DNA from: Erwinia aphidicola
GTDB lineage: Bacteria > Pseudomonadota > Gammaproteobacteria > Enterobacterales > Enterobacteriaceae
Direction: 5' to 3'
Assembly (NCBI RefSeq): GCF_024169515.1
Contig: NZ_JAMKCQ010000001.1
Span: 2,046,001 to 2,110,000 of the forward strand
Length of the DNA stretch: 64,000 nucleotides
Part shown: positions 28,366 through 40,442 of the stretch, piece after piece
Position numbering within the stretch: position 1 is the first letter of the stretch
Layout: each line of letters opens with the position of its first letter
Translations under genes and position numbers: made by a program
Notes under the pieces: generated by a model
Told to the model about the DNA's origin: nothing
Seen by the model: only the letters and a program-made list of their open reading frames with translations
The model's database searches: none

Positions 28366-29898
28366 TCACTCGATTTTCATACGCGTGGCTTTCAGGTTCA
28401 GCACCGCCAGCCCGCCAACTAACAGGAAGATCAGCGTGGCAATCGCCGCCGCCAGGCCAAAGTCCTGCCCGCCGCCGCCCTCAAAGGCGATGCGCCAGGT
28501 GTAGCTCACCAGCAGGTCGGTATAGCCCGCCGGAGTGGTGGTGCCAAGCCGGTCCGGGCCGCCGTTGGTCAGCAGCTGGATCAGCACAAAGTTATTAAAG
28601 TTAAAGGCGAAGCTGGCAATCATTAGCGGCGTCAGCGGCTTAAGCAGCAGCGGTAGCGTGATGCGGAAGAAGTTCTGCCCTGGCGTGGCGCCGTCGAGCG
28701 CTGAGGCCTCATAGAGATCCTCCGGGATCGCCTTCAGCAGCCCCATGCACAGAATCATCATGTACGGATAGCCAAGCCAGGTATTGACGATCACCAGCAT
28801 GCCGCGCGCCAGCGTCGGGTCGCTAAACCAGGCCGGTTTTATCCCCAGCAGGCTTTGCAGCATGATATTGATCTCGCCGAAGCTCTGGTTGAACAACCCT
28901 TTGAAGATCAGAATCGAGATAAACGCCGGGACCGCATACGGCAGGATCAGCAGCAGGCGATAGGTGGCGCGGCCGCGCAGCGCTTCCCACTGCATCAGGC
29001 AGGCCAGCACCATGCCCACGGCGGTGGTCAGCAGAACCGTCAGCAGTGAGAACACCACGGTCCAGACGAAGATCGCCAGGAACGGTTTCTGAATGCCATC
29101 GTCGGTCATCACCCGCAGGAAGTTTTTCCAGCCGATCGGCACGGTATAGCCCGGGCTGAGACGCTCGCCGCTCCACTGCTGCGCGGCGTCTTTTGCCTGA
29201 TAAAACCCGCTGGCGTCGTTAGGCCAGTAAACCGTGCCGTTCTGCTGATTGGTCAGCTCACCCGCGCTGCCCAGCTTGTAGAGCGGCTGGCTGGCGGAAA
29301 ACTGGCGCAGCGAACTCATGCGCAGGCGGCTGCCGTCCGGCAGCGTGGCGCTGATGCGCGCCAGTGCCTGGCGGTTCTGCGTCACCACGCGCAGCATGGC
29401 TCGCTCGCCCGGAGGGTTGCTGCTCTGCGCTTGCAGCGTCAGAGACGGGTCTATCTGCTCATCGAACGAGAACGGCGCAGAGAGGAAACGCTGCTGATTG
29501 TCGTCGCTGAGCTGTAAAATCCACTGATTGCCCGCCGGCCACAGGCTGAAGCTGTAGTGCTCCCCGGCCTGGTACTGACGGTCCAGCAGCACCGTCTGCG
29601 CCCGTTCAAAGGTCAGCTGGTTGGTGCTGCTGTAGTTGGTAAAGGCAATGGCAATGGTGGCCGCCAGCGGGAACAGGACGAACAGCGCCATGCCCGCTAG
29701 CCCCGGATACACATAGCGCCAGGCGCTGGCGCGGCGCTGGGCGAAAATCACCAGCCCGGTGCTGAGCACAATCAGCGTCAGGGCGGCAAACAGCGTTTCG
29801 CCCTGCGCATACATCAGCACCACCAGATAACCGGTGAAAATGGCAAACAGGCTGATAACAAGCCACTTCAGGGCGTTCTGTCCGGCTGGCTTCACCAT
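28366..29898 (-). CDS. malF: Maltose ABC transporter permease MalF
   Basis: A 510-residue inner-membrane protein (E. coli 514) with N-terminal membrane segments, the large periplasmic P2 domain of MalF (about residues 90-275) and a C-terminal permease core. The EAA loop reads [23 protein letters not shown] near residue 400. It partners MalG, docking MalE on the outside and MalK inside. It lies 22 bases after malE on the minus strand. Confidence 0.97.
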   Translation of the reverse strand: MVKPAGQNALKWLVISLFAIFTGYLVVLMYAQGETLFAALTLIVLSTGLVIFAQRRASAWRYVYPGLAGMALFVLFPLAATIAIAFTNYSSTNQLTFERAQTVLLDRQYQAGEHYSFSLWPAGNQWILQLSDDNQQRFLSAPFSFDEQIDPSLTLQAQSSNPPGERAMLRVVTQNRQALARISATLPDGSRLRMSSLRQFSASQPLYKLGSAGELTNQQNGTVYWPNDASGFYQAKDAAQQWSGERLSPGYTVPIGWKNFLRVMTDDGIQKPFLAIFVWTVVFSLLTVLLTTAVGMVLACLMQWEALRGRATYRLLLILPYAVPAFISILIFKGLFNQSFGEINIMLQSLLGIKPAWFSDPTLARGMLVIVNTWLGYPYMMILCMGLLKAIPEDLYEASALDGATPGQNFFRITLPLLLKPLTPLMIASFAFNFNNFVLIQLLTNGGPDRLGTTTPAGYTDLLVSYTWRIAFEGGGGQDFGLAAAIATLIFLLVGGLAVLNLKATRMKIE

Positions 29899-29920
29899 AC
29901 GAGATTCCTTATCCGGTGGG

Positions 29921-31117
29921 TTATTTGGTGATGCGCGTCTGCGCGTCTTTCAGCGCGGCATCCACCGTCTGACGGCCATTAATCGCATTCAGCACCGCCG
30001 TGCGCTCGGCATACCAGAAGGCGCTCATCTGCGGCACGTTCGGCATGATTTCACCCTTCTGCGAGTTGGCCATGGTGGCGGCGATTTTCGGATCCTGCGC
30101 CAGCTTTTCCTGCATCGACTTCAGCGCCACGGCACCCAGCGGCTTATCGGCGTTCACTTTCGCCAGCCCGTCATCGGTCAGCAGATAGTTTTCGATAAAC
30201 TCTTTCGCCAGCTCTTTGTTCGGACTGGCGGCGTTGATGCCCGCGCTCAGCACGCCAACAAACGGTTTCGACGGCTGGCCTTTAAAGGTCGGCAGCAGGG
30301 TAACGCCGTAGTTGATTTTGGCGCTGTCAATATTGCCCCACGCCCACGGGCCGTTGATGGTCATCGCCGTTTCGCCTTTGTTAAAGGCGGCTTCGGCAAT
30401 GGCAAAGTCGGTATCGGCATTCAGGTGTTTGTTTTTAATCAGGTCGACGAGGAACTGTAAGCCCTCCTGCGAGCCTTTGTTCGCCACGCCAACATCCTTC
30501 AGGTCATAGCTGCCGTCAGGTTTTTTCTTGAAGGCGTAGCCACCGTCAGCGGCGGTGAGCGGCCAGGTGAAATAGGGTTCCTGCAGGTTAAACATGATGG
30601 CGCTTTTGCCTTTGGCGCGCAGCTGCTTGTCGAGCGCCGGGATCGCTTCCCAACTTTTTGGCGGCTCGGGCAGCAGGTCTTTGTTGTAGATCAGCGACAG
30701 CGCTTCGGCCGCAATCGGGTAGCCAATCAGCTTACCGTTAAAACGTACCGCGTCCCAGGTGAAGGGGTAGAGCTTGTCCTGGAAGGCTTTATCCGGCGAC
30801 ACCTCCGCCAGCAGGCCGGACTGCGCGTAGCCGCCAAAGCGGTCATGCGCCCAGAAGATGATGTCCGGGCCGTCCCCGGTAGCCGCCACCTGCGGATACT
30901 TCTCTTCCAGCTTGTCCGGGTGCTCTACCGAGACCTTAATGCCGGTATCCTGCTCAAACTTCTTCCCGACTTCCGCCAGACCGTTGTAGCCCTTGTCGCC
31001 GTTGATCCAGATAACCAGTTTGCCCTCTTCAATCTTTGCCAGCGCCGTCGCCGGGAGCAGCGCGCAGGTCAGGCTGCACAGCAGCAGGGTTTTCGTACTT
31101 AATCTGAACTTCGCCAT
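29921..31117 (-). CDS. malE: Periplasmic maltose/maltodextrin-binding protein
   Basis: MalE captures maltodextrins in the periplasm and delivers them to MalFGK2. The 398-residue precursor has a 27-residue signal peptide ending ATALA; the mature protein starts [19 protein letters not shown], as in E. coli. Conserved ligand-site stretches include [14 protein letters not shown] and [12 protein letters not shown]. The ATG at 31117 has AGAGGAACG upstream; the frame continues 49 codons further, but into the control region. It is first in malEFG, divergent from malK-lamB-malM. Confidence 0.97.
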   Translation of the reverse strand: MAKFRLSTKTLLLCSLTCALLPATALAKIEEGKLVIWINGDKGYNGLAEVGKKFEQDTGIKVSVEHPDKLEEKYPQVAATGDGPDIIFWAHDRFGGYAQSGLLAEVSPDKAFQDKLYPFTWDAVRFNGKLIGYPIAAEALSLIYNKDLLPEPPKSWEAIPALDKQLRAKGKSAIMFNLQEPYFTWPLTAADGGYAFKKKPDGSYDLKDVGVANKGSQEGLQFLVDLIKNKHLNADTDFAIAEAAFNKGETAMTINGPWAWGNIDSAKINYGVTLLPTFKGQPSKPFVGVLSAGINAASPNKELAKEFIENYLLTDDGLAKVNADKPLGAVALKSMQEKLAQDPKIAATMANSQKGEIMPNVPQMSAFWYAERTAVLNAINGRQTVDAALKDAQTRITK

Positions 31118-31183
31118 ATTTCGTTCCTCTAAGTGTGAGAAGCCGGGATGTGCCCGCAGTCTGCGGTTAATGCATGCAGCTGG

Positions 31184-31208
31184 CTTCCTCCCTACGTCTA
31201 CTCCCCCC
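31184..31208 (-). promoter_or_regulatory. Candidate MalT boxes proximal to malE
   Basis: On the minus strand GGGGGGAGTAG (31198-31208) and AGGGAGGAAG (31184-31193) resemble the MalT half-site GGGGA(T/G)GAGG and lie 67-91 bp upstream of malE, where MalT-dependent promoters need them. The matches are imperfect. Confidence 0.6.
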
Positions 31209-31218
31209 AGTTGCGTTA

Positions 31219-31234
31219 TGTGATCGCGCTTACA
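31219..31234. promoter_or_regulatory. CRP-binding site between malE and malK
   Basis: TGTGA-TCGCGC-TTACA matches the cAMP-CRP consensus TGTGA-N6-TCACA at 9 of 10 informative positions, within ATTATG...CATAAG-like flanks. It fits the catabolite-controlled divergent mal promoter region of E. coli. Confidence 0.75.
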
Positions 31235-31339
31235 TAAGCGTGAAATCTGCGTGTGCGCGCACAAAAAACACCCCCTGATTTTGCCCGTGACGTCACGAAT
31301 TTCCGCCGCCGCCCCGGCTTGCCTTCATGCTGCCCGTTT

Positions 31340-31363
31340 CCTCATCCTCCTTTCTCCTCCCCC
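31340..31363 (-). promoter_or_regulatory. Candidate MalT boxes proximal to malK
   Basis: On the minus strand GGGGGAGGAG (31354-31363) and GGAGGATGAGG (31340-31350) fit the MalT consensus; the second contains an exact GGATGAGG. They share orientation with the malE-proximal pair and lie 85-108 bp before malK. This matches the multi-box divergent control region of E. coli. Confidence 0.68.
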
Positions 31364-31447
31364 ATAAAAAAGCGCCCGGTGGAGGAGTTGCCGCGCCGCC
31401 GCCTGCCGCACACTCCGGCCATCGAACAGCGTGGAAGGGAGAGGCAG

Positions 31448-32578
31448 ATGGCCAGCGTGGTGCTGAATAATGTCACCAAAGCATGGGGTGACGTGGTGGT
31501 ATCAGATGCGATTGACCTGACGATTGCCGAAGGGGAATTCGTGGTGTTTGTCGGTCCTTCGGGCTGCGGCAAGTCAACGCTGCTGCGGATGATTGCCGGG
31601 CTGGAGGAGATCACCTCCGGCGAGCTGCTGATTGGCGAGCGCCGCATGAATGAAGTGCCGCCCGCCGGGCGCGGCGTCGGCATGGTGTTCCAGTCATACG
31701 CGCTCTATCCCCATCTGACCGTGGCGGAAAACATGTCCTTCGGCCTGAAGCTGGCCGGGGTGCCGAAAGCGCAAATCCAGCAGCGGGTGAACCAGGTCGC
31801 CGAAGTGCTGCAGCTGGCGCACCTGCTGGAACGCCAGCCGAAAGCGCTCTCCGGCGGCCAGCGTCAGCGCGTGGCAATCGGCCGCACGCTGGTGGCAGAG
31901 CCGCAGGTATTCCTGCTGGATGAACCCTTGTCAAACCTCGATGCTGCGCTGCGCGTGCAGATGCGCATTGAGATCTCCCGCCTGCATAAGCGCTTACAGC
32001 GCACCATGATTTACGTCACTCACGACCAGGTAGAAGCGATGACGCTGGCCGACAAAATCGTGGTGCTGGAGGGCGGTCGCATTGCCCAGATCGGTAAACC
32101 GCTCGAGCTGTACCACTATCCCGCCAACCGCTTCGTTGCCGGGTTTATCGGCTCGCCGAAGATGAACTTCCTGCCGGTCAAAGTGACCGCCACCGCCATC
32201 GATCAGGTGCAGGTTGAGCTGCCGAATCGCCAACAGATCTGGCTACCCGTCTCCAGTGACGGCGTGCAGCCCGGCAGCAATATGTCGCTTGGCATTCGCC
32301 CCGAGCACCTGCTGCCGAGCGAGGTCGCCGACGTCACGCTCGCCGGTGTGGTGCAGGTGGTCGAACAGCTCGGCCACGAAACCCAGATCCATATCCAGAT
32401 CCCCGCGCTGCGTCAGAACCTGGTTTACCGCCAGAACGACGTGGTGCTGGTAGAAGAAGGTGCCCATTACGCCATCGGCCTGCCGCCCCAGCGTTGCCAT
32501 CTGTTTCGCGAAGATGGTCGTGCCTGTCGCCGGCTGCATCAGGAACCGGGTGTTGAAGCACTCCAGCAAAAGCAGTGA
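31448..32578 (+). CDS. malK: Maltose importer ATPase MalK
   Basis: MalK dimers energise the MalFGK2 importer and, in E. coli, also sequester MalT and receive EIIA-Glc inhibition. The 376 residues (E. coli 371) contain Walker A GPSGCGKS at 36-43, signature LSGGQ at 134-138, Walker B VFLLDE at 154-159, switch His192, and a C-terminal regulatory domain with RPEHLLPSE. The ATG at 31448 has GGGAGAGG upstream. The open frame extends 65 codons further into the control region, but that is not family sequence. lamB follows after 18 bases. Confidence 0.97.
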   Translation: MASVVLNNVTKAWGDVVVSDAIDLTIAEGEFVVFVGPSGCGKSTLLRMIAGLEEITSGELLIGERRMNEVPPAGRGVGMVFQSYALYPHLTVAENMSFGLKLAGVPKAQIQQRVNQVAEVLQLAHLLERQPKALSGGQRQRVAIGRTLVAEPQVFLLDEPLSNLDAALRVQMRIEISRLHKRLQRTMIYVTHDQVEAMTLADKIVVLEGGRIAQIGKPLELYHYPANRFVAGFIGSPKMNFLPVKVTATAIDQVQVELPNRQQIWLPVSSDGVQPGSNMSLGIRPEHLLPSEVADVTLAGVVQVVEQLGHETQIHIQIPALRQNLVYRQNDVVLVEEGAHYAIGLPPQRCHLFREDGRACRRLHQEPGVEALQQKQ

Positions 32579-32581
32579 TAA

Positions 32582-33880
<1,299 letters not shown>

Positions 33881-33903
33881 CCCCTGCCTGACCGCATGTT
33901 TTA

Positions 33904-33935
33904 CCCCGATGTTGCATTGCCTGGCGGCATCGGGG
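33904..33935 (+). other. Hairpin in lamB-malM gap
   Basis: CCCCGATG and CATCGGGG form an 8-bp perfect stem with a 16-base loop and no T run. It may stabilise lamB mRNA or attenuate malM expression; REP elements occupy the same gap in E. coli. Not of the GTAG-headed family seen elsewhere here. Confidence 0.6.
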
Positions 33936-33957
33936 TTGTCCGTTTGAGGAACCTAAA

Positions 33958-34875
33958 ATGAAAAAAAATCTGCTGTCTCTCTGCCTGATCGCCGCGCTTG
34001 GCCTCGGTGCAGCCCCGCTGTCGCAGGCGGAAACCTTCACTTCTCCGACTAACGTGGCGGTGGCACCGAGCATCCCGGCGGACGCGCTTCAGCGCCTCTC
34101 CTGGCTGCCGATGACGCCGCCTGTCTCGAACGATATCCAGCTGAACGCCTCGTCGCAGTCGCTTAACCAGGGCGAAATCACCGGCCCGGTTGCCGCCGTG
34201 ACGCTGCCCGCCGATCGCGGCTCGCTGGAGATTACCCTCACCAGCGTGGTGAAAGACAAGCGCGTATACGTGCCGAACGTGCTGGTGCTGGATGAGCAGA
34301 AACGCCCGGCGGCCTTCTATCCCGGTAGCTACTTCCCGTATGAAAAACCTGGCGTGGTGTCGATGGACAGGCTGGAGGGAACGCTGAAGCTCACCCCGGC
34401 GCTGGGCCAGAAGCAGATCTATCTGCTGATCTACACCACCCGTCAGGATCTGACCACCACCACCCAGCTGAAAAATCCAGCAAAAGCCTACGCGGAAGGG
34501 GTGGGTAATGCGGTGCCGTCAATCCCCGATCCGGTGGCGACTCACGTCAGCGATGGCCTGATCAAGCTAAAGGTTAAGGCGGAGCAGGGTAGCGGCAACA
34601 TTATGATAGGCCAGGTGTTTAACCAGCCTGAACCGCAGCCGGTGGTGGTTGGCGGCAGCGCACCCGCCAGCGCTCCGGCTCCGGCGGCGTCAGCGCCTGC
34701 AGCCAAAGGCGAACCGATGCTCAGCGATACCGAAAGCTACTTCAACCAGGGCATCCGCCAGGCGGCGAAAGCGGGCGATATCGACAAAGCCCTGCGCCTG
34801 ATGAATGAGGCTGAGCGTTTAGGCTCCACCTCAGCGCGCAAAACCTTTATCAGCAGTGTGAAAGGCAAGGGCTAA
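33958..34875 (+). CDS. malM: Maltose operon periplasmic protein MalM
   Basis: A 305-residue exported protein (E. coli 306) with signal peptide MKKNLLSLCLIAALGLGAAP ending SQA. It has a conserved MalM body (RLSWLPMTPPVSNDIQLN, then FYPGSYFPYEKPG), a Pro/Ala linker (about residues 228-246) and a short conserved C-terminus (DTESYFNQGIRQAAKAGDIDKAL). It is the last gene of malK-lamB-malM; its precise role is unknown. A long perfect hairpin follows. Confidence 0.95.
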   Translation: MKKNLLSLCLIAALGLGAAPLSQAETFTSPTNVAVAPSIPADALQRLSWLPMTPPVSNDIQLNASSQSLNQGEITGPVAAVTLPADRGSLEITLTSVVKDKRVYVPNVLVLDEQKRPAAFYPGSYFPYEKPGVVSMDRLEGTLKLTPALGQKQIYLLIYTTRQDLTTTTQLKNPAKAYAEGVGNAVPSIPDPVATHVSDGLIKLKVKAEQGSGNIMIGQVFNQPEPQPVVVGGSAPASAPAPAASAPAAKGEPMLSDTESYFNQGIRQAAKAGDIDKALRLMNEAERLGSTSARKTFISSVKGKG

Positions 34876-34881
34876 GCTCTG

Positions 34882-34912
34882 CCCCGCTATGGGCTGCAAG
34901 CCCATAGCGGGG
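34882..34912 (+). other. Perfect 14-bp hairpin after malM
   Basis: CCCCGCTATGGGCT is fully complementary to AGCCCATAGCGGGG across a 3-base loop. It is followed by GACGG rather than a T run, so it is not a canonical terminator. It starts 6 bases after the malM stop and may protect the mRNA 3' end or be an unrelated repeat. Confidence 0.65.
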
Positions 34913-35088
34913 GACGGCGTGAAACCCCGCACTGCTGTTGTGGCGGGATGACTGGTGCGCTGCGTTATCGGGCGCACTTTTTTTCACGCTTTTTCCTGAC
35001 AAAATTCCTCACTTTTACCGCGCTTTAATAGGTTTGCCCCCGGGGTGTGCGATACACTCAGGCATCAAAAGTTTTACGGAGAAGTGTT

Positions 35089-35607
35089 ATGGCTGATAAC
35101 GCGCTGTCGCTGTTGCGCGCGATCAACTGGCTACCGAACTCATCACCCCTGCTAACCGCCCCCCTGCTCGACTGGCTGATGGAAGTTGATTCCATGACCC
35201 GCCGCTTTGAGCGTCACTGCCAGTGCGTGACGGTTAACCTGCTGCGTGAAGGGTTTGTTGGCGCTGAGGAAGCGGGAGAGGATGCGGCGCTGCTGCCCGA
35301 TGAGTCTCAATACTGGCTGCGGGAAATCGAGCTGTGTGGCGATGGCGTGCCGTGGCTGGTGGCGCGCACCCTGGTGCCGGAATCGACCCTCAACGGCCCG
35401 GAGCAAAAGCTCCAGCAGCTCGGCACTGTCCCGCTCGGGCGCTATCTGTTTGCCACCTCGACCCTGACGCGCGATTTTATTGACGTTGGCCACAGTGCTG
35501 AACTGTGGGGGCGGCGCTCGCGCCTGCGCCTGGCGGGCAAACCGCTGCTGTTAACCGAACTGTTTTTACCGCCTTCACCGCTCTACGCCAGCCTGGAGGC
35601 CAAGTAG
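35089..35607 (+). CDS. ubiC: Chorismate pyruvate-lyase
   Basis: UbiC converts chorismate to 4-hydroxybenzoate and pyruvate, the committed step of ubiquinone synthesis. The 172-residue protein (E. coli 165) keeps the conserved [20 protein letters not shown] and [18 protein letters not shown] blocks. The ATG at 35089 has ACGGAG upstream and gives the expected short N-terminus; the frame extends 14 codons earlier. ubiA starts 1 base after its stop. Confidence 0.95.
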   Translation: MADNALSLLRAINWLPNSSPLLTAPLLDWLMEVDSMTRRFERHCQCVTVNLLREGFVGAEEAGEDAALLPDESQYWLREIELCGDGVPWLVARTLVPESTLNGPEQKLQQLGTVPLGRYLFATSTLTRDFIDVGHSAELWGRRSRLRLAGKPLLLTELFLPPSPLYASLEAK

Positions 35608-35608
35608 C

Positions 35609-36478
35609 ATGGAGAGAACGTTGCCAATGAGTAAGCTGTCGGCATATAGCCGCCTGATGCGCATCGATAAACCGATTGGCTCGCTGCTGCTGCTGTGGCC
35701 AACGCTGTGGGCGCTGTGGCTGTCCGGCATGCAGATGCCGCCACTCAATGTGCTGCTGGTGTTCGTGCTGGGCGTATTCTTTATGCGCGCCGCGGGCTGC
35801 GTGGTGAATGACTTTGCCGACCGTAAAATCGACGGCCACGTTAAGCGCACGCGCGGGCGCCCGCTGCCGAGCGGCGCGGTCAGCAGTAAAGAGGCTAAAG
35901 TGCTGTTTACCGTGCTGGTGCTCATCTCCTTTGCGCTGGTGCTGACCATGAACCGCCTGACTATCTGGCTGTCATTTGGTGGCCTGGCGCTGGCGTGGAT
36001 GTACCCGTTTATGAAGCGCCATACCCATCTGCCGCAGGTGGTGCTCGGTGCGGCGTTTGGCTGGTCGATCCCGATGGGCTGGGCGGCAGTGAGCGGCAGC
36101 GTGCCGCTGAACTGCTGGCTGCTGTTCCTCGCCAATATCTGCTGGACCGTGGCCTACGACACGCAGTATGCGATGGTCGACCGCGATGACGACCTGAAGA
36201 TCGGCGTGAAATCGACGGCAATCCTGTTTGGGCGCTTCGACAATTTGATTAACGGCGTGCTGCAGCTGGCGGCGCTGGGCCTGCTGGCGCTGGTTGGCAT
36301 GCGTAGCGGGCTGGGCAGTGCCTTCTACTGGTCGATGCTGGTGGCGGCGGGGTTGTTTGTTTATCAACAGAAGCTGACCGCCAATCGCCAGCGCGAGCTG
36401 TGCTTCAAGGCGTTTCTCAATAATAACTGGGTAGGCTTCACGCTGTTCGTCGGCGTGGTGCTGGGCATCTGGCAGTAG
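35609..36478 (+). CDS. ubiA: 4-hydroxybenzoate octaprenyltransferase
   Basis: UbiA is an integral membrane prenyltransferase that attaches the polyprenyl chain to 4-hydroxybenzoate. Of 289 residues (E. coli 290), both Asp-rich motifs are visible: [11 protein letters not shown] (about residue 70) and [12 protein letters not shown] (about 188-199), which bind Mg-diphosphate. About eight membrane segments are present. An alternative ATG six codons downstream cannot be excluded. It forms the ubiCA operon and is followed by a long REP-like cluster facing plsB. Confidence 0.97.
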   Translation: MERTLPMSKLSAYSRLMRIDKPIGSLLLLWPTLWALWLSGMQMPPLNVLLVFVLGVFFMRAAGCVVNDFADRKIDGHVKRTRGRPLPSGAVSSKEAKVLFTVLVLISFALVLTMNRLTIWLSFGGLALAWMYPFMKRHTHLPQVVLGAAFGWSIPMGWAAVSGSVPLNCWLLFLANICWTVAYDTQYAMVDRDDDLKIGVKSTAILFGRFDNLINGVLQLAALGLLALVGMRSGLGSAFYWSMLVAAGLFVYQQKLTANRQRELCFKAFLNNNWVGFTLFVGVVLGIWQ

Positions 36479-36479
36479 C

Positions 36480-36709
36480 GGGTCGGGCATGCCCGACCCC
36501 TACAGAAAACCGGTAACGCACCCGCAGGGCATGAGCATGCCCGACCCCTACAGAAAACCGGTAACGCATCCGTAGGGGACGGGCATGCCCGTCCCGCAGG
36601 CACCAAGTTTCCAACGCAATAAAAAAGGGTCGACCGCAAAAAAAGGTCGACCCTTACCGGGATCGGGTGCCGTGAATTATAGGGGCCGATCTTTTGTGTC
36701 GATCGGCCC
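36480..36709. repeat. REP-like cluster of five palindromes between ubiA and plsB
   Basis: Three GCATGC-type units are at 36480-36503, 36529-36552 (degenerate left arm) and 36572-36595; the first two share the linker CAGAAAACCGGTAACGCA at a 48-bp offset. Two variable-arm hairpins follow: GGGTCGACC / GGTCGACCC (36627-36653) and GGGGCCGATC / GATCGGCCC (36682-36709). They fill the gap between convergent ubiA and plsB. Confidence 0.88.
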
Positions 36710-36722
36710 GTAGATCCTGTCC

Positions 36723-39146
36723 TCAGTCGGGCGCGACCGCGCTCTCAATCGTCATCCGGACTTCCTGAGTAATCAGCTCGGCCAGCAGCTGATAAACCTG
36801 CTGCGTGCGCTCGACCTGGGCGTCGCCAGAATCACTGATATAGCCCTCATCACGCAGCGTCAGCACCAGTGAAGTAAACACCGCTTTATCAAAGAACTCC
36901 GGCGCGTTAATCCCGTGCAGCACCGACAGGCGCTGGGCCATGGTGCGGCTCTCTTTCTCCAGCGTACCGCGGTTGATTGCCGGGTTAGCGCTGAGGATAG
37001 AGAAGGTAATCGCGTAACGCTGCAGGGTTTCACGGACGCCAGCCGCCAGCAGCTGCAGCGTGCGGAAACGACCCGGGCTCAGGCGCAGCGTGCTTTCATC
37101 GGCATTCAGCAGCCCCTGGCGCGCCATCTCCGCGATCAGCGCATCCAGCACCGCAGGCAGCTCTGCAATATCCCAGCGCAGGAACAGCTCGGCCTTCAGC
37201 ATCGGATAAACCACGCTCACCTGGCGCAGCAGCCCGGCGCGGTCGATCTCGCGGTGCTGCATCAGAATCGCAGCAATCAGCGACGGCAGGACCAGCATGT
37301 GATGAATGTTGTTGCGGTAATAGGTCATCAGCACCGCCTGCTCGCGCGGCAGAATGACAATCTCACCGATGCTGTCCTGCTCCAGCTCGAACTTATTCAT
37401 GCTCAGCGCATGTTCCAGCAGCGCTTCCGGCGTCATATCCGGCACGGTGGAGTCCGGCGAATAGGGCACGTTGCGCAGCAGTTGGGTATAGCAGTCGAGC
37501 TGTTCAGTCAGCTGTTCACGCGTCATCGAACGCTGGCGCGAGGCCAGCAGCGCGGTGACGCACAGGTTCATGGCATTAGCGGCACCGGCGTTGTTGATGC
37601 GCACCATCACTTTCTGGGCGATATCGTTGACGGCCGGGGTCAGCCACGCCGGGCGCTGGGCTTCAATAGGGTCGATCGCGTCACGCCACTCCGGCACCTG
37701 CTGGTTAAGGTAGGAGATCAGCGGCAGCGGCTCACCGAAGTTGACGTAGCCCTGACCGAGGTTGCGCAGCTTACGCAGCCCGCGCACCATCGACATAAAG
37801 CCCTCTTTCTCTTTCGTCGCCCCGCGCAGCTCTTTGGCGTAAGTACCCACTTCCATCACGTGCTCGTAACCGATGTAGATGGGCACCAGGGTGATTGGGC
37901 GATTACCGCCGCGCAGCATCGCCTGAATGGTCATCGACAGCGTGCCGGTTTTCGGGTCGAGCAGGCGACCGGTACGTGAACGGCCCCCCTCAACGAAATA
38001 CTCCACCGAATAGCCGCGGGTAAACAGCTCGCCGAGATATTCGCGGAACACCGTGGAGTAGAGCTTGTTGCCCTTGAAGGTGCGGCGAATAAAGAACGCA
38101 CCCAGGCGGCGGAAGATCGGACCGGCTGGCCAGAAGTTCAGGTTGATACCGGCAGCGATATGCGGCGGCACCAGACCCTGGTGATACAGTACGTAAGAGA
38201 GCAGCAGGTAGTCCATATGGCTGCGATGGCAGGGGACGTAAACAATTTCATGCCCGTCCTGCGCCAGCTGGCGCACGCGCTCGCCGCCATTAACGTTGAT
38301 ACCCTGATACAGCTTGCTCCAGGTCCAGCCCATAATACGGTCGGTGAGGCGAATCGCCTCGTAGGAGAAGTCGGCAGCAATCTCTTCCATCAGCTCAACG
38401 GCGTTCTGCTGGGCTTTCTCATGGGAAATTTTCTTACTGCGCGCTTCATCCTCCACCGCCTTGGCGATAGCTTTCGACTGCAGCAGCTTATTGAACAGGT
38501 CCTGACGCACCGGCAGGCGTGGCCCGACGGCAGCCAGACGCTGGCGGGCAAAGTGCATCCGCGCCACGCGGGCCAGCTTCTGGGCAATAATCTTGTCGGT
38601 GCCGTGCTCGGTGGCCATATGGCGTAAAGAGACCATCGGCGAGAAGCGCACAAAGCTGTCGCGGCCCAGCCACAGCACCGCAAAGAATTTCTGAATGCCG
38701 TTCAGCATCCGCAGATGCGGCTGTGCATCGCCCTGAACCTCGCGGCCCGGCGAGCGCCCGAACATCACCGATACCGGCACCATCTGCACATCCAGTTCCG
38801 GATGGCTGCGGTGCAGGTCGAGATATTCATGGAACAGCTTGACTGACTCAAGGTTCGGCACGAAATAGGGGAATACGCGTGGGCCATCATGGATAAACAC
38901 ATGACGTGGCAAAACGGCCCCGTCTATCTCCAGCGGTTCCAGCGGATCGGGGAGATCCTGCTTGCGGCACTGCTCTCGCAGTGCAAGGAGATCGGCCTTT
39001 GAATCATAAGGCAGTACATACATAATAGGGCGCGACGTATCCAGCCCGAGCTCGGCAACCGGCTCAGCGGGGATCGCCTTGCTTTTTACCAGGAATTTAA
39101 CTGGTAGATTCAATAAGTTATAATATAAATTACGCCAACCTGACAT
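36723..39146 (-). CDS. plsB: Glycerol-3-phosphate 1-O-acyltransferase
   Basis: PlsB acylates glycerol 3-phosphate at position 1, the first step of phospholipid synthesis, at the inner membrane. The 807 residues equal E. coli. The catalytic HX4D motif (HRSHMD) is at 307-312, followed by the substrate-binding motifs [24 protein letters not shown] and [11 protein letters not shown]. The ATG at 39146 ([15 protein letters not shown]) is the family start; the frame continues 32 codons. It is divergent from dgkA. Confidence 0.97.
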   Translation of the reverse strand: MSGWRNLYYNLLNLPVKFLVKSKAIPAEPVAELGLDTSRPIMYVLPYDSKADLLALREQCRKQDLPDPLEPLEIDGAVLPRHVFIHDGPRVFPYFVPNLESVKLFHEYLDLHRSHPELDVQMVPVSVMFGRSPGREVQGDAQPHLRMLNGIQKFFAVLWLGRDSFVRFSPMVSLRHMATEHGTDKIIAQKLARVARMHFARQRLAAVGPRLPVRQDLFNKLLQSKAIAKAVEDEARSKKISHEKAQQNAVELMEEIAADFSYEAIRLTDRIMGWTWSKLYQGINVNGGERVRQLAQDGHEIVYVPCHRSHMDYLLLSYVLYHQGLVPPHIAAGINLNFWPAGPIFRRLGAFFIRRTFKGNKLYSTVFREYLGELFTRGYSVEYFVEGGRSRTGRLLDPKTGTLSMTIQAMLRGGNRPITLVPIYIGYEHVMEVGTYAKELRGATKEKEGFMSMVRGLRKLRNLGQGYVNFGEPLPLISYLNQQVPEWRDAIDPIEAQRPAWLTPAVNDIAQKVMVRINNAGAANAMNLCVTALLASRQRSMTREQLTEQLDCYTQLLRNVPYSPDSTVPDMTPEALLEHALSMNKFELEQDSIGEIVILPREQAVLMTYYRNNIHHMLVLPSLIAAILMQHREIDRAGLLRQVSVVYPMLKAELFLRWDIAELPAVLDALIAEMARQGLLNADESTLRLSPGRFRTLQLLAAGVRETLQRYAITFSILSANPAINRGTLEKESRTMAQRLSVLHGINAPEFFDKAVFTSLVLTLRDEGYISDSGDAQVERTQQVYQLLAELITQEVRMTIESAVAPD

Positions 39147-39274
39147 AGACAACATGAAGCCTCTTGTTAGCAAAGCGCCGCAAGCATACCAGAAAGCGCC
39201 AACAGATTCTGTGGTGTTGCAAAATGTGCGCCACCCAGACATTGACGTTCAACATCGTAAAGGGTTCCCTGATT

Positions 39275-39643
39275 ATGGCAAATAACGTCACCGGATTGAC
39301 TCGGATTATAAAAGCTGCGGGCTATTCCTGGAAAGGTTTACGCGCGGCATGGCAGCATGAAGCGGCATTTCGTCAGGAGGCTATCGCCGCTATTGTTGCC
39401 ATTGTTGTTGCTCTGTGGCTCGACGTGGACGCCATCACTCGTGTCCTGCTGGTCGGCTCCGTGGTGCTGGTGATTATCGTTGAGGTGCTCAATAGCGCCG
39501 TCGAAGCGGTCGTCGACCGCATCGGCAGTGAAATTCACCCGCTGGCAGGCCGGGCGAAAGACATGGGTTCGGCAGCCGTATTGCTGACGATTTTACTGGC
39601 TGTTTTTGTCTGGATCATGCTGTTAGTGCCGCATTTGCGATGA
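39275..39643 (+). CDS. dgkA: Diacylglycerol kinase
   Basis: DgkA phosphorylates diacylglycerol in the inner membrane, recycling it to phosphatidate. The 122 residues match the family, with an amphipathic N-terminus, three membrane helices and the catalytic block EVLNSAVEAVVDRIGSE at 70-86 (Glu70 and Glu77 correspond to E. coli Glu69 and Glu76). The ATG at 39275 gives the family N-terminus; the frame opens 37 codons earlier. It is followed by lexA, as in E. coli. Confidence 0.97.
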   Translation: MANNVTGLTRIIKAAGYSWKGLRAAWQHEAAFRQEAIAAIVAIVVALWLDVDAITRVLLVGSVVLVIIVEVLNSAVEAVVDRIGSEIHPLAGRAKDMGSAAVLLTILLAVFVWIMLLVPHLR

Positions 39644-39705
39644 GTTTTCCAAAATTTGCAACAAACTGAATTTTGACCAACTTTAGGTTTTCATCGCGCA
39701 AATAC

Positions 39706-39741
39706 CTGTATATACTCACAGTCGACTGTATAAACAACCAG
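39706..39741 (+). promoter_or_regulatory. Two LexA boxes over the lexA promoter
   Basis: Box 1 CTGTATATACTCACAG (39706-39721) and box 2 CTGTATAAACAACCAG (39726-39741) reproduce the double SOS operator of E. coli lexA with 4 bases between them. The -10 TATACT (39711-39716) is inside box 1, and box 2 runs into the GGGGGCGGG ribosome-binding site. Autoregulation of lexA-dinF is expected. Confidence 0.95.
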
Positions 39742-39749
39742 GGGGCGGG

Positions 39750-40358
39750 ATGAAAGCACTAACGGCAAGGCAGCAGCAGGTTTACGACCTGATTCGCGAC
39801 CACATTAACCAGACCGGCATGCCGCCGACACGGGCAGAGATTGCTACGCAGCTCGGTTTCCGTTCCCCGAATGCCGCTGAAGAACACCTCAAAGCGTTGG
39901 CGCGTAAAGGCGTGATTGAGATTGTTTCAGGCGCTTCACGCGGTATCCGCCTGATGATGGAAGAAGAAGACGGTCTTCCGCTGATTGGTCGCGTTGCCGC
40001 AGGTGAACCGCTGCTTGCTGAGCAACATATCGAAGGCCACTACAAAGTGGACCCTGACCTGTTTAAACCGGGCGCCGATTTCCTGCTGCGCGTCAGCGGA
40101 ATGTCGATGAGAGATATCGGCATTATGGATGGTGACCTGCTGGCGGTACATAAAACTGAAGATGTGCGTAACGGCCAGGTGGTGGTTGCCCGTATTGATG
40201 ATGAAGTGACCGTGAAGCGCCTGAAGCGCCAGGGTAACACCGTGCATCTGCTGCCGGAAAACCCGGAATTCCAGCCTATCGTGGTTGACCTGCGTAACCA
40301 GACGCTGACCATCGAAGGTCTGGCCGTCGGCGTGATCCGCAACGGCAACTGGCTGTAG
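39750..40358 (+). CDS. lexA: SOS repressor LexA
   Basis: LexA represses SOS genes and cleaves itself when RecA filaments form on damaged DNA. The 202 residues match E. coli exactly in length. The N-terminal winged helix ([21 protein letters not shown]) is followed by the cleavage site Ala84-Gly85 and the Ser119/Lys156 catalytic pair in the C-terminal peptidase domain. Two LexA boxes overlap its promoter. dinF follows after an 84-base gap holding a palindrome. Confidence 0.98.
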   Translation: MKALTARQQQVYDLIRDHINQTGMPPTRAEIATQLGFRSPNAAEEHLKALARKGVIEIVSGASRGIRLMMEEEDGLPLIGRVAAGEPLLAEQHIEGHYKVDPDLFKPGADFLLRVSGMSMRDIGIMDGDLLAVHKTEDVRNGQVVVARIDDEVTVKRLKRQGNTVHLLPENPEFQPIVVDLRNQTLTIEGLAVGVIRNGNWL

Positions 40359-40376
40359 CAGTTACTCCCTCTAAGC

Positions 40377-40396
40377 GGGTCGGTCATGACCGACCC
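40377..40396. repeat. Single perfect 20-bp palindrome in lexA-dinF gap
   Basis: GGGTCGGTCATGACCGACCC is a perfect palindrome of the same design as the GCATGC family but with both central positions changed (TCATGA), another case of paired change. Confidence 0.8.
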
Positions 40397-40442
40397 CGAC
40401 TAAATCCAGATACCGACCCCTGTGAAATCCTGGTAACGCACC

